Shown here piece after piece: positions 25,776-34,947 of a DNA stretch of 64,000 bases. The stretch is taken from assembly GCF_003314995.1 (NCBI RefSeq), contig NZ_QNRH01000005.1, forward strand, positions 1 to 64,000, read 5' to 3'. The notes under the pieces were generated by a model. That model was not told the DNA's origin. It ran no database searches and saw only the letters and a program-made list of their open reading frames with translations. The DNA is from Pseudochrobactrum asaccharolyticum. GTDB lineage: Bacteria; Pseudomonadota; Alphaproteobacteria; Rhizobiales; Rhizobiaceae. The position numbers and the translations under genes were made by a program. Position 1 is the first letter of the stretch. Each line of letters begins with the position of its first letter.

Positions 25776-27632
25776 ATGAATTTACGCAACCAAGCAGAAC
25801 TTCTCCGTATGCCCGCTGATGCGCCGCAGGCACAGGCAGCAGCATCAACGGATCTGAGCAATCTGCCACGCTGGAACCTCACCGATCTTTACCCTGCACC
25901 GGACAGCCCTGAGCTCGCACGTGACCTTAAAATCTCTGCGGAGCAAGCCGTTGCCTTTGAGACAAAATGGAAAGGCAATCTGGAAGCCGAGGTTTCCAAA
26001 GCACAAGGCGGTGACTTCGCCAATGCTATCAAAGAATTCGAACAGCTCGAAGAACTGATGGGGCGCATCTATTCCTATACGGGCCTGCTCTATGCCGATG
26101 ATACATCCAGTGCTGCCAACGCCAAGCTTTATGGTGACGTACAGCAGAAACTGACGGATGCGAGCAGCCATCTGATCTTCTTCTCACTGGAACTGAACCG
26201 TATTGATGATACCCTGCTTGATAAGGCCATCGCCGATAATCCGGCCATTGGTCATTACAAGCCATGGCTGGTCGATCTGCGTAAAGACAAGCCTTATCAG
26301 CTGGATGACAAGACCGAAGCATTGTTCCACGAAAAATCCGTCACCGGTTTTGGCGCATGGAACCGTCTGTTTGATGAAACGATGAGTGGTTTGCGCTTTA
26401 CAATCGACAGTGAAGCGCTGCCGATTGAGCCGGTACTGTCCATGCTGCAGGATGCCGATGGCGCAACCCGTAAAAAAGCATCGGAAGCGCTTTCCAAAAC
26501 CTTTGGCGAAAATCTGCGTCTCTTTACCCTGATCACCAATACGCTGGCCAAGGATAAGGAAATCTCCGATCGCTGGCGCGGCTTTGAAGATATTGCTGAC
26601 AGCCGCCACCTTGCCAATCGCGTCGAACGCGAAGTTGTCGACGCACTGGCCAGTGCGGTCAATGCTGCTTATCCGCGTATTTCCCACCGCTATTATGCGC
26701 TGAAAGCCAAATGGCTTGGTCTTGAGCAGCTCGACAACTGGGATCGCAATGCACCGCTGCCGGAGAGTTCACAGGCGACGATCGGCTGGGATGAAGCCAA
26801 AGCGACTGTGCTTGATGCTTATGCAGGCTTCGCCCCGGAGATGGCCGATATCGCCCGCGATTTCTTTGACAAGAACTGGATTGATGCCCCAAGCCGTGCG
26901 GGTAAAGCACCGGGTGCTTTTGCACATCCGACCGTGCCTTCCGCACATCCTTATGTGCTGCTCAACTATCTCGGTAAGCCGCGCGATGTCATGACCCTCG
27001 CCCATGAGCTGGGTCATGGCGTGCATCAGGTTCTGGCGGCCAAACAAGGTGCGCTGATGGCATCCACACCGCTGACTTTGGCAGAAACTGCATCGGTTTT
27101 CGGTGAGATGCTCACCTTCCAGTCGCTGCTTGCAAAAGCCAAGGACAAGCGTGAGCGCAAAGCGATGCTGGCACAAAAAACCGAAGACATGATCAACACG
27201 GTTGTGCGCCAGATCGCATTCTATGAGTTTGAACGCAAAGTGCATACCGAGCGCAAAAACGGCGAGCTGACAGCCGAGCAGATTGGTGAAATCTGGATGG
27301 AAGTGCAGCGCTCAAGTCTTGGACCGGCAATCCGCCTCAATCCGGGCTATGAGAGCTTCTGGACATATATTCCGCATTTCATCCATTCACCGTTCTATGT
27401 CTATGCCTATGCATTCGGTGATTGCCTCGTTAACTCGCTCTATGCAGTGTACCAGAACAGCCCTGAAGGTTTTCAGGACAAATATTTCGATATGCTGAAA
27501 GCCGGTGGTACACGCCATCATAAAGAGCTGCTGGCACCATTTGGTCTCGATGCATCTGATCCGGCTTTCTGGCAGCAGGGTCTGTCGGTCATTGAAGGCA
27601 TGATCGATGAGCTGGAAGCGATGGAAGACTGA
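25776..27632 (+). CDS. M3 family oligoendopeptidase (PepF-like)
   Basis: A 618-residue zinc metallopeptidase of family M3B that cleaves short peptides in the cytoplasm. The zinc motif HELGH is at 410-414, followed about 25 residues later by the third ligand region (TLAETASVFGEM). There is no signal peptide. The N-terminal half is the helical lid of oligoendopeptidase F. pabB begins five bases after its stop, so the two are probably cotranscribed although the functions differ. Confidence 0.92.
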   Translation: MNLRNQAELLRMPADAPQAQAAASTDLSNLPRWNLTDLYPAPDSPELARDLKISAEQAVAFETKWKGNLEAEVSKAQGGDFANAIKEFEQLEELMGRIYSYTGLLYADDTSSAANAKLYGDVQQKLTDASSHLIFFSLELNRIDDTLLDKAIADNPAIGHYKPWLVDLRKDKPYQLDDKTEALFHEKSVTGFGAWNRLFDETMSGLRFTIDSEALPIEPVLSMLQDADGATRKKASEALSKTFGENLRLFTLITNTLAKDKEISDRWRGFEDIADSRHLANRVEREVVDALASAVNAAYPRISHRYYALKAKWLGLEQLDNWDRNAPLPESSQATIGWDEAKATVLDAYAGFAPEMADIARDFFDKNWIDAPSRAGKAPGAFAHPTVPSAHPYVLLNYLGKPRDVMTLAHELGHGVHQVLAAKQGALMASTPLTLAETASVFGEMLTFQSLLAKAKDKRERKAMLAQKTEDMINTVVRQIAFYEFERKVHTERKNGELTAEQIGEIWMEVQRSSLGPAIRLNPGYESFWTYIPHFIHSPFYVYAYAFGDCLVNSLYAVYQNSPEGFQDKYFDMLKAGGTRHHKELLAPFGLDASDPAFWQQGLSVIEGMIDELEAMED

Positions 27633-27637
27633 TCACA

Positions 27638-28810
27638 GTGATCCCGCACATCTCTGAAGGCACTATCCTGTTTCGTGATGATGTTGAACAGCACTCGCAG
27701 CTGTTCAACAATCCCGAGCAACTGATCATCATCGAGCAGGCTTCAGATTTTGAAGTGGGGTTTGCTGCGCTGGAAACCGCACGCCGTCAGGGAAAATGGC
27801 TTGCGGGCTATTTCAGCTATGAAGCAGGTTTCTTACTGGAGCCAAAACTGGCAGCGCTGTTGCCGGAGCAACGCCGTGTGCCGCTGATCTGCTTTGGCGT
27901 TTTCAGTGAGCCACCCGCGACTATATCTGCTGACACGCAACCCAAAGACACCAATGCCGGCCTCTCAAACTTCCATGCCGGTTGGTCACAGAGCGATTAT
28001 CAGCAGCGCTTTGATCGCCTGCACCGTCATTTACGCGAAGGCGATTGCTATCAGGGCAACCTGACCTTTCCGATCACAGCACAGTATCATGGCGCGCCGG
28101 AAGCCCTGTTTAACAACCTCAGCAAGCGCCAGCCGGTGCGCTATAGTGCATTTGTTCATCTGACATCACAGGACAAGGCACCGCTTATCCTGTCGCGCTC
28201 ACCGGAACTGTTTTTCGAAGTCGATAAAGACGGCTGGATTGAAACCCATCCGATGAAAGGCACCACACCACGCGGAGCAACACCACAAGAAGATGATGCC
28301 TTGCGTGATTTCCTGATCCATGACGAAAAAAGTCAGGCAGAGAACCGCATGATCGTAGATCTGCTGCGTAACGACATTTCTCTGATTAGCGAAGTCGGCA
28401 GCCTCTCAGTCCCTAAACTGTTCCATGTCGAACGTTATCCGACCGTGCATCAAATGGTTAGCCATGTGAGGGCCAAGCTGTTGCCCGATCTCACACTGCG
28501 ACAGATTTTTGCAGCATTATTCCCCTGCGGTTCCATTACTGGTGCACCGAAAATCAGCGCGATGACAATCCTGCATGCGCTGGAACAACAAGCACGGGAT
28601 ATGTATTGCGGCTCCATCGGCTGGATCGCCCCATCAGGCGAAATGCGTTTCAACGTCGCCATCCGTACGCTGTCGCTTTATCCTAACGGAGAAGCCGTTC
28701 TCAATGTTGGTGGCGGCGTGGTCTATGATTCAACGGCCGAAGCTGAATATGCTGAATGTCTGCTGAAAGCCCGTTACGCGACCGGTGACAGTCCTGTTTC
28801 CGGCACCTGA
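27638..28810 (+). CDS. pabB: Aminodeoxychorismate synthase component I
   Basis: A 390-residue chorismate-binding enzyme that converts chorismate and ammonia to 4-amino-4-deoxychorismate for folate. Conserved segments are QGNLTFPI, HPMKGTTPRG, RMIVDLLRND and FPCGSITGAPK. The start is GTG at 27638, with GGAAGA about 11 bases upstream; no better ATG exists. The glutaminase subunit PabA is not in the window. A palindromic repeat separates it from the lyase-like gene downstream. Confidence 0.92.
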   Translation: MIPHISEGTILFRDDVEQHSQLFNNPEQLIIIEQASDFEVGFAALETARRQGKWLAGYFSYEAGFLLEPKLAALLPEQRRVPLICFGVFSEPPATISADTQPKDTNAGLSNFHAGWSQSDYQQRFDRLHRHLREGDCYQGNLTFPITAQYHGAPEALFNNLSKRQPVRYSAFVHLTSQDKAPLILSRSPELFFEVDKDGWIETHPMKGTTPRGATPQEDDALRDFLIHDEKSQAENRMIVDLLRNDISLISEVGSLSVPKLFHVERYPTVHQMVSHVRAKLLPDLTLRQIFAALFPCGSITGAPKISAMTILHALEQQARDMYCGSIGWIAPSGEMRFNVAIRTLSLYPNGEAVLNVGGGVVYDSTAEAEYAECLLKARYATGDSPVSGT

Positions 28811-28817
28811 AAGACGA

Positions 28818-28918
28818 GAGCGCATCCCGAAAAGTGTGAAGCGGTTTTCGGAAAAGATGCGCGTAAAACAAAGAGACAGAGCATTTCTAATGATTCAATT
28901 TAAACTGGAAATGCTCTG
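28818..28918. repeat. Palindromic intergenic repeat, type B copy 1 (RIME-like)
   Basis: Two adjacent palindromes. The first (28820-28863) has arms GCGCATC and GATGCGC with GAAAA/TTTTC inside; the second (28878-28918) has arms CAGAGCATTTC and GAAATGCTCTG. This sequence type is a common rhizobial/Brucella intergenic element. It fills the space between pabB and the pabC-like gene and ends two bases before the latter's ATG. Confidence 0.85.
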
Positions 28919-28920
28919 AC

Positions 28921-29562
28921 ATGCGAAAACCTGATTTTGGCCTGATCGAAACTTTACGCGTTGAGTCTGCCAATGGCTTTTTGCGTTTAGAGCAACATTT
29001 GCAGCGCCTGCAATCTTCGGCAAAAGAACTCGGCTTTATCTGCGATGCAGATGCTATCCGTACAAAATTACAAGCACATAGCACCGGCGATCAGGCCTTG
29101 CGTGTCCGGCTTTGCTTAACCGCAGACGGCAAAACGGAGATCATTACAGCCCCGTTCCAGCCCTTGAGCGCCGATACGCACTGGGTTGTGGCCATTGCGA
29201 AAACACGGCTCAACAGTGTTGATCCGTTGCTCCGTCATAAAACCACCCGCCGCGCAATTTACGAGGCCGCCCGGGCTGAGTTCACGCCAATGCAGGCGGA
29301 TGAAGTCCTGCTTCTCAATGAAAAAGACGAGCTATGCGAGGGCACTATCACCTCGCTTTTCGTTGATATGGGTGATGGTCAATTACTGACGCCGCCTTTG
29401 CAATGCGGTTTGCTCAATGGCGTTCTGCGGCAGGAATTATTGCAAACCGGCACGGCCAAGACTGCAATCCTCACCCTGCAGGATTTGCAAAATGCCAAAA
29501 AGATTTTTGTCGGGAACGCTCTGCGCGGTATGATTCCAGCACGGCTTGCCGCACAAACCTGA
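28921..29562 (+). CDS. pabC: Class IV aminotransferase family, probable aminodeoxychorismate lyase
   Basis: A 213-residue PLP protein of the branched-chain aminotransferase fold. RHKTTRRAIYEAAR (about 104-117) carries the PLP lysine, and LLLNEKDELCEGTITSLFV the Glu that binds the cofactor. Next to pabB this is most likely the lyase that releases pyruvate to yield p-aminobenzoate. It is shorter than E. coli PabC (269 residues), as is common in this subgroup. Its ribosome binding site (GGAAATG region) lies within the second palindrome of the repeat. Confidence 0.8.
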   Translation: MRKPDFGLIETLRVESANGFLRLEQHLQRLQSSAKELGFICDADAIRTKLQAHSTGDQALRVRLCLTADGKTEIITAPFQPLSADTHWVVAIAKTRLNSVDPLLRHKTTRRAIYEAARAEFTPMQADEVLLLNEKDELCEGTITSLFVDMGDGQLLTPPLQCGLLNGVLRQELLQTGTAKTAILTLQDLQNAKKIFVGNALRGMIPARLAAQT

Positions 29563-29772
29563 TCGCAACCGACGTTAAAATGCCATGCTTACAGCCCAGA
29601 TTGCGCCTTGAAAAACACGTCCGAACACGACCAGTCACCAAGATGTGAGGTAAAAAAGCAACAGATACAAGGCTCTTGATGGTTAAGAAACCTATAATGC
29701 TCTTGTATTTAGCAGTAATTCCATACATCAAATTGGTATAAAAATTTTGCAGAATCCCGGGAGAGCTCGCTT

Positions 29773-30153
29773 ATGAAAACATTCCGCACGGCCGCATCCC
29801 TTTGTTTGGCTGCCACCCTCGCCGCCTGTACAACTTATGGCCCGATCAATGATGGCGGCGGCAACAATGTTCCGACCCGTCCGGCCAATGCCGGTATTGA
29901 TGGTGGCTGGGTAGATGCTAACGGCATTACGTCCAATTTCAACGGCGGCATTTTCGAAACCCGTACAACAGACACCAATGAAAAGCTGGCAGAAGGTAAT
30001 TACCGTTACCTGTCACCACGTCTGGTAGAAATTGACATGCGTTCGATCGTTCGCGGCACCACGTCCAAAGTCAATTGTGCGCAGGTAACCCAGTCGCAGC
30101 TCAATTGCACCACCTCCACAGGTTCGCAATTCTCGCTGACACGCAAAGCCTGA
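29773..30153 (+). CDS. omp10: Outer-membrane lipoprotein Omp10
   Basis: A 126-residue lipoprotein with a signal peptide and lipobox ending at Cys19 (TLAAC). The mature part closely matches Brucella Omp10 from memory: the segments GGIFETRTTDTNEKLAEGNY and MRSIVRGTTSKVNC are nearly identical, and the length is the same. Omp10 is a surface-exposed lipoprotein and known antigen in Brucella; its biochemical role is unclear. GGGAGAG precedes the ATG, and a strong terminator follows. Confidence 0.93.
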   Translation: MKTFRTAASLCLAATLAACTTYGPINDGGGNNVPTRPANAGIDGGWVDANGITSNFNGGIFETRTTDTNEKLAEGNYRYLSPRLVEIDMRSIVRGTTSKVNCAQVTQSQLNCTTSTGSQFSLTRKA

Positions 30154-30178
30154 ACCACTGCGCTTTGAATTTGAGAGA

Positions 30179-30204
30179 CGCCCGCAGCACGCTGCGGGCG
30201 TTTT
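30179..30204 (+). terminator. Terminator of omp10
   Basis: CGCCCGCAGC (30179-30188) and GCTGCGGGCG (30191-30200) form a perfect stem followed by TTTT. Confidence 0.9.
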
Positions 30205-30307
30205 GCATTCCGGTCTCTCAATATTGCCGCCACCAGAAATTGGGAGATGCAAAGAGCATTCGTCATATTATCGTGCTATTTTGAATGATCTGTCAGCGGA
30301 GAGAACC

Positions 30308-32080
30308 ATGTCCGGACTGTTTAAAATCCTGTTTTGCAGCGCAAGCCTCGCCGTTTTGTCCCTGCCCGCCTATGCTGATTACACCCTGACCATCCTCCAC
30401 ACCAATGATACGCATTCACGTATTGAGGAGGTCAATAAATATGACGCGACCTGCTCAGCCAAAGAGAGTGCGGAACAACAATGTTTCGGCGGTATGGCAC
30501 GGTTGAAGGCGGCCATTGATACAGAACGCGCCAAGACAGACAATGTGCTGGTGCTGGATGCCGGTGATCAGTTTCAAGGCTCGCTGTTTTTCACCACCTA
30601 TAAAGGAACGGACAATGCCGAGTTCATGAATGCCATCGGCTATGATGCCATGGCGCTCGGCAATCACGAGTTCGATCTCGGGCAAGAAGGGCTGGTGCCT
30701 TTTCTGAATGATATCCGGATACCGGTTCTGTCAGCCAATATTGAAAGCACTGCCACCTCGCCTATACATGGCAAATTTGCGCCTTATCTGATTAAAACTG
30801 TTGGCGGTGAAAAAATCGGCATCATCGGCCTGACGACACCGGATACCGTGGCAATTGCCCGCCCCGGTAAAGATATGCGCTTTCTCGATGCCAAAGAGAC
30901 ACTGCAACGCACAATCCCTGAGCTGAAACAGCAGGGCGTCACCAAGATCATCGCCCTCACCCATCTGGGCTATGATGTGGATCAGCAACTGGCGGCAGAG
31001 CTGGATGATCTGGATGCTATTGTCGGCGGACACAGCCATACATTGCTTGGCGACAATGCACGTGCTTCCGGCCCTTACCCTACTCTGGTCAAAAATCCGT
31101 CCGGTAAAATGGTGCCCGTCGTTACGGCTTATGCCTATACGCAATATCTGGGCAGGCTGGTGCTGAATTTTGATGATGAGGGCAATCTCAAAACCGCCTC
31201 CGGCTCACCGCTGCGCCTTGATGCCTCGATCAAACCGGATGAACAATTGGCACAGCGCATTGCAGAAATGGCCAAGCCGATTGAAGAGCTGAAAAACCGG
31301 CGCGTTGCAGAAACCGCCAAGCTGATTGATGGTTCCGCTGTCAGCTGCCGCACGCAGCAATGCCCGATGGGCGATCTGGTGACCAATGCCATGCTGGATC
31401 GTGTCCGCGATCAGGGGATTACTGCCGCATTGATTAATGGCGGTGCGTTGCGCGCATCCATCAAGGCCGGTGAAGTCACAATGGGCGATGTGCTTGTCGT
31501 ATTGCCATTCCAGAATACGGTAGCAACCTTCCAGATCAAAGGCAGTGATTTACGCGCAGCACTGGAAAACGGTGTCAGCCAGATCGAAAAAGGTAGCGGC
31601 CGTTATCCGCAGGTCTCCGGCATTAAATTTACAACCGATATCGCCAAACCTGCGGGGCAGCGCATCGGCACAGTTGAAATACAGAACGCCGATAAAAACT
31701 GGCAGTCTCTGGATGACAATAGGTTTTACGGCATTGCTGCAACCGATTATCTGCGCACCGGCGGCGACGGCTATACGATGATCGCTGAGAAAGCTGAAAA
31801 GGCTTATGATTACGGCCCCGCGCTGGATCAGGTTGTTGCGGAGTATTTACAGGCACATTCACCTTATTCCGGTGAAGTCCAACAACCCGCCAAACGACCG
31901 GAGTCGAAAGTTACAACAACCTATGTCATCAAAAAGGGTGACAGTTACTGGTCAATTGCCGAAGCGCTTTATGGTAACGGCATGAAATGGAAACAACTGT
32001 TTCAGCAGAACCGGCATTATAAACCCCGCCACCTGCCGGTTGGTGCAAGTTTGAAAACCGGCGCTCCTGCTTCACCTTAA
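30308..32080 (+). CDS. Periplasmic 5'-nucleotidase with C-terminal LysM domain
   Basis: A 590-residue secreted bifunctional metallophosphatase. After a signal peptide (1-22) comes the metallophosphoesterase domain with HTNDTHSRI, DAGDQFQGS, GNHEFD and GGHSHT, all metal-ligand motifs. The 5'-nucleotidase C-terminal domain follows (about 355-520, with NGGALRASI). The last 50 residues (from TTYVIKKGDSYWSIAEALYG) are a LysM repeat, which should anchor the enzyme to peptidoglycan. It probably salvages extracellular nucleotides or UDP-sugars. The start at 30308 has GCGGAGAG upstream; a longer frame to 30203 overlaps the omp10 terminator and is rejected. Confidence 0.92.
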   Translation: MSGLFKILFCSASLAVLSLPAYADYTLTILHTNDTHSRIEEVNKYDATCSAKESAEQQCFGGMARLKAAIDTERAKTDNVLVLDAGDQFQGSLFFTTYKGTDNAEFMNAIGYDAMALGNHEFDLGQEGLVPFLNDIRIPVLSANIESTATSPIHGKFAPYLIKTVGGEKIGIIGLTTPDTVAIARPGKDMRFLDAKETLQRTIPELKQQGVTKIIALTHLGYDVDQQLAAELDDLDAIVGGHSHTLLGDNARASGPYPTLVKNPSGKMVPVVTAYAYTQYLGRLVLNFDDEGNLKTASGSPLRLDASIKPDEQLAQRIAEMAKPIEELKNRRVAETAKLIDGSAVSCRTQQCPMGDLVTNAMLDRVRDQGITAALINGGALRASIKAGEVTMGDVLVVLPFQNTVATFQIKGSDLRAALENGVSQIEKGSGRYPQVSGIKFTTDIAKPAGQRIGTVEIQNADKNWQSLDDNRFYGIAATDYLRTGGDGYTMIAEKAEKAYDYGPALDQVVAEYLQAHSPYSGEVQQPAKRPESKVTTTYVIKKGDSYWSIAEALYGNGMKWKQLFQQNRHYKPRHLPVGASLKTGAPASP

Positions 32081-32260
32081 CAATTATAATTTGAGTTCTG
32101 TTCTCATATTATAGTTATATTCTGGCCATGCCGGACAGAATACTGTTATGATAGGTAAAATTTATTCGGCAGCTTTCGTTGATCCGGAATTCTGACAGTC
32201 TCCGGACAAGTCTGGCACCGGCACAACAGGAAGTTGCCTCATCAGGATAGAGACAAAAAC

Positions 32261-33307
32261 ATGCATGATGATGTGATGAGCCAATCCGCGATCGCCCAGC
32301 CGGTGCAAGCAAAACCTGTGCTTGAAAAAACGGGCGTTATGCTGATCAATCTGGGTACCCCTGATGGCACTGACCGCACATCTATGCGCCGCTATTTGCG
32401 TGAATTTCTGATGGACTCCCGCGTAATCGAATGGCCGAAAGCAATCTGGTATCCGATCCTGTTCGGCATTGTGCTCAATACACGCCCTAAAAAATCCGGT
32501 GCCCTTTATGATCGCATCTGGAATCGCGAGCGTAATGAATCGCCGTTGCGCACCTATACGCGCTCACAGAGTGATCAGCTCGGCACACGCCTGTCCGATC
32601 TCGGCAATGTGGTCGTGGACTGGGCTATGCGCTATGGTCAGCCATCGATTGAAGATGTGCTGACACGCCTGCGCGAACAGGGTTGTACCCGTATTGTCGC
32701 CTTCCCGCTCTATCCGCAATATTCCTCCTCAACGACCGGCAGCGTGATTGAAAAGCTCAATGATGCGCTGAACAAGCTGCGTTTTATGCCTGCTGTTCGC
32801 ACCGTGCCGTCCTATCAGCATGAGCCGGTCTATATTGACGCGCTGGCACGTTCGATTGAGGAACATCTCGCCAAGCTCGATTTCGAGCCACAGGTGGTGG
32901 TAGCATCCTATCACGGTATTCCCCAAAGCTATGCACGCCGCGGTGATCCGTATCCGCAACAGTGTCTTGAAACCACACGTCTGCTACGCGCTCGCCTCGG
33001 CTGGGATGAGAACAAGCTGATCAGCACCTTCCAGTCTCGTTTTGGTCCTGAGGAATGGCTGCAGCCTTATACAGATAAAACCATCGAAGACATGCCGAAA
33101 AACGGCATTAAATCTGTCGCCGTTTTCAATCCGGGCTTTGTTGCAGATTGCCTTGAAACCGTGGATGAGATCGGTAACGAAGCCGCCGAAGCATTCCACG
33201 AAAACGGCGGTGAAAACTTCAGTCACATTCCGTGCCTCAACGATACTGACCTTGGTATGCGCGTTATCGAAGATCTCGTGCGCCGCGAATTGCAGGGCTG
33301 GGTCTGA
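32261..33307 (+). CDS. hemH: Ferrochelatase
   Basis: A 348-residue enzyme that inserts ferrous iron into protoporphyrin IX, the last step of haem synthesis. Features: GVMLINLGTPD near the N-terminus, catalytic His in VVASYHGIPQSY, and GFVADCLETVDEI with the Glu cluster toward the C-terminus. The first residues (about 1-20) vary in the family. The ATG at 32261 is chosen; an ATG at 32234 in the same frame is possible. The 180-base upstream spacer contains a TATTCTG/CAGAATA inverted pair. Confidence 0.94.
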   Translation: MHDDVMSQSAIAQPVQAKPVLEKTGVMLINLGTPDGTDRTSMRRYLREFLMDSRVIEWPKAIWYPILFGIVLNTRPKKSGALYDRIWNRERNESPLRTYTRSQSDQLGTRLSDLGNVVVDWAMRYGQPSIEDVLTRLREQGCTRIVAFPLYPQYSSSTTGSVIEKLNDALNKLRFMPAVRTVPSYQHEPVYIDALARSIEEHLAKLDFEPQVVVASYHGIPQSYARRGDPYPQQCLETTRLLRARLGWDENKLISTFQSRFGPEEWLQPYTDKTIEDMPKNGIKSVAVFNPGFVADCLETVDEIGNEAAEAFHENGGENFSHIPCLNDTDLGMRVIEDLVRRELQGWV

Positions 33308-33361
33308 GGCATTTTTAAAATACCGCCATTATATTTTCCGGCCGATTAAAAAGGAACCAGA

Positions 33362-34444
33362 ATGGAATTCGGAGCAAATCTTGCCCTGTTGATTTTAGCC
33401 GCAGTGGTTATTCTTACACTGTATGCCGGTATTAAAATTGTGCCTCAGGGTTCCAATTTTACTGTTGAGCGTTTTGGCCGTTACACCCGCACTTTGTCGC
33501 CGGGTCTTAACATGATCGTCCCGTTTTTCGATCGCGTCGGCGCACGCCTCAACATGATGGAACAGGTGCTTGATGTACCGACACAGGAAGTGATTACCCG
33601 CGATAACGCCACCACATCGGTGGATGCAGTGGCTTTCTTTCAGGTGCTGAATGCAGCACAGGCGGCCTATCAGGTTTCTGATCTGCAATATGCAATCCTC
33701 AACCTGACCATGACCAATATTCGTACCGTTATGGGCTCGATGGATCTGGATGAGCTGCTTTCCAACCGCGACACCATCAATGACCGTCTGCTGCGCGTGC
33801 TGGATCAGGCAGCCCATCCTTGGGGCATCAAGATCACCCGCGTTGAAATTAAAGACATCAACCCGCCGAAAGATCTGATTGATTCCATGGCGCGCCAGAT
33901 GAAAGCCGAGCGCGATAAACGTGCGCAGGTTCTGGAAGCAGAAGGTGACCGTAATGCGCAGATTCTGCGTGCGGAAGGTCTGAAACAGTCGCAGATTCTC
34001 GAAGCGGAAGGTAAGCGTGAAGCGGCCTATCGTGAGGCGGAAGCCCGCGAACGTCTGGCAGAAGCGGAAGCCAAAGCGACGACCATGGTATCCGAAGCGA
34101 TTGCGCAGGGTGACGTGCAGGCTCTGAACTATTTCGTAGCGCAGAAATATACGGATGCGCTCGCTGAAATGGCATCAGCCAAAAACCACAAGGTTATCAT
34201 GATGCCGCTTGAAGCCACATCGCTGATCGGCTCACTGGGCGGTATCGGCGCGATTGCCAAAGAGGTTTTCGGCAATTCCGGTACAGGCAGTGAACAGACT
34301 GCACCATCTGCGGCACCGCGCAAAGCACCGGCAAAAGCAGCCCCTGCCCGTAATGATGGCACAACCCGCAGCGGTTCTGCCGATTATGTCTCGGTTCCTA
34401 ACCACATTATCGGTAATCGCGTACCACCGACAGGATCACGCTAA
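33362..34444 (+). CDS. SPFH/Band 7 (stomatin-like, QmcA-type) membrane protein
   Basis: A 360-residue protein with one N-terminal membrane helix (about 5-24), an SPFH domain (about 25-185, [24 protein letters not shown]), and a charged coiled-coil rich in Ala/Glu/Arg (about 190-265). The tail is Ala/Pro-rich. Such proteins form large membrane-associated oligomers. It overlaps the NfeD gene by one base (TAATG); this pair is a conserved functional unit in bacteria. Role: membrane microdomain organisation or quality control. Confidence 0.92.
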   Translation: MEFGANLALLILAAVVILTLYAGIKIVPQGSNFTVERFGRYTRTLSPGLNMIVPFFDRVGARLNMMEQVLDVPTQEVITRDNATTSVDAVAFFQVLNAAQAAYQVSDLQYAILNLTMTNIRTVMGSMDLDELLSNRDTINDRLLRVLDQAAHPWGIKITRVEIKDINPPKDLIDSMARQMKAERDKRAQVLEAEGDRNAQILRAEGLKQSQILEAEGKREAAYREAEARERLAEAEAKATTMVSEAIAQGDVQALNYFVAQKYTDALAEMASAKNHKVIMMPLEATSLIGSLGGIGAIAKEVFGNSGTGSEQTAPSAAPRKAPAKAAPARNDGTTRSGSADYVSVPNHIIGNRVPPTGSR

Positions 34445-34899
34445 TGCCGGACATGCTCGCAGCATTGGGTATCTGGAACTGGGTTATTCTCGGGCTGCTT
34501 CTGTTGTTTCTTGAACTGGTTACACCCGGTATTTTCCTGATCTGGATCGGCCTCGCCGCTCTGGCAACCAGCTTGTTTGCATTTACCGGCCTCAGCTTTA
34601 TAGCAAGCTGGCAAATGCAATTGCTGCTTTTCATGATCTTGTCGGTGATCTTTGTCCTGATCGGGCGCAGATATTTCAATCCACGGGCACAAAACAGTGA
34701 TGAGCCGCTTCTCAACCGCAGAGCCGATCAACTGATCGGCATGCGGACAACTTTGGAAGAGCCTATTGTCAACGGTCATGGCCGTGCCCGTTTTGATGAC
34801 ACATTGTGGCGGGTAACCGGCGCGGATTTGCCGGCCGGCACAACAATCATTGTCCGGAAATATCTCGACGGCTTATTGCAGGTTGAAGAAGTGAAATAA
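34444..34899 (+). CDS. NfeD family membrane protein
   Basis: A 151-residue short-form NfeD protein: two or three N-terminal hydrophobic segments (about 12-80) and a C-terminal OB-fold domain (about 95-150, IGMRTTLEEPIVNGHGRARFDDTLWRV). It is translationally coupled to the SPFH gene by a TAATG overlap and is the presumed partner of that protein. A terminator follows at once. Confidence 0.92.
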   Translation: MPDMLAALGIWNWVILGLLLLFLELVTPGIFLIWIGLAALATSLFAFTGLSFIASWQMQLLLFMILSVIFVLIGRRYFNPRAQNSDEPLLNRRADQLIGMRTTLEEPIVNGHGRARFDDTLWRVTGADLPAGTTIIVRKYLDGLLQVEEVK

Positions 34900-34927
34900 A
34901 AAAAGCGGCTGAAAAGCCGCTTTTTCT
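34898..34927. terminator. Bidirectional terminator between nfeD and kpsF-type gene
   Basis: AGCGGCT-GAAA-AGCCGCT (34904-34921) with an A tract on the left and a T tract on the right, serving both convergent genes. Confidence 0.93.
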
Positions 34928-34947
34928 TTATCCGAAGCAGTGCCGGT

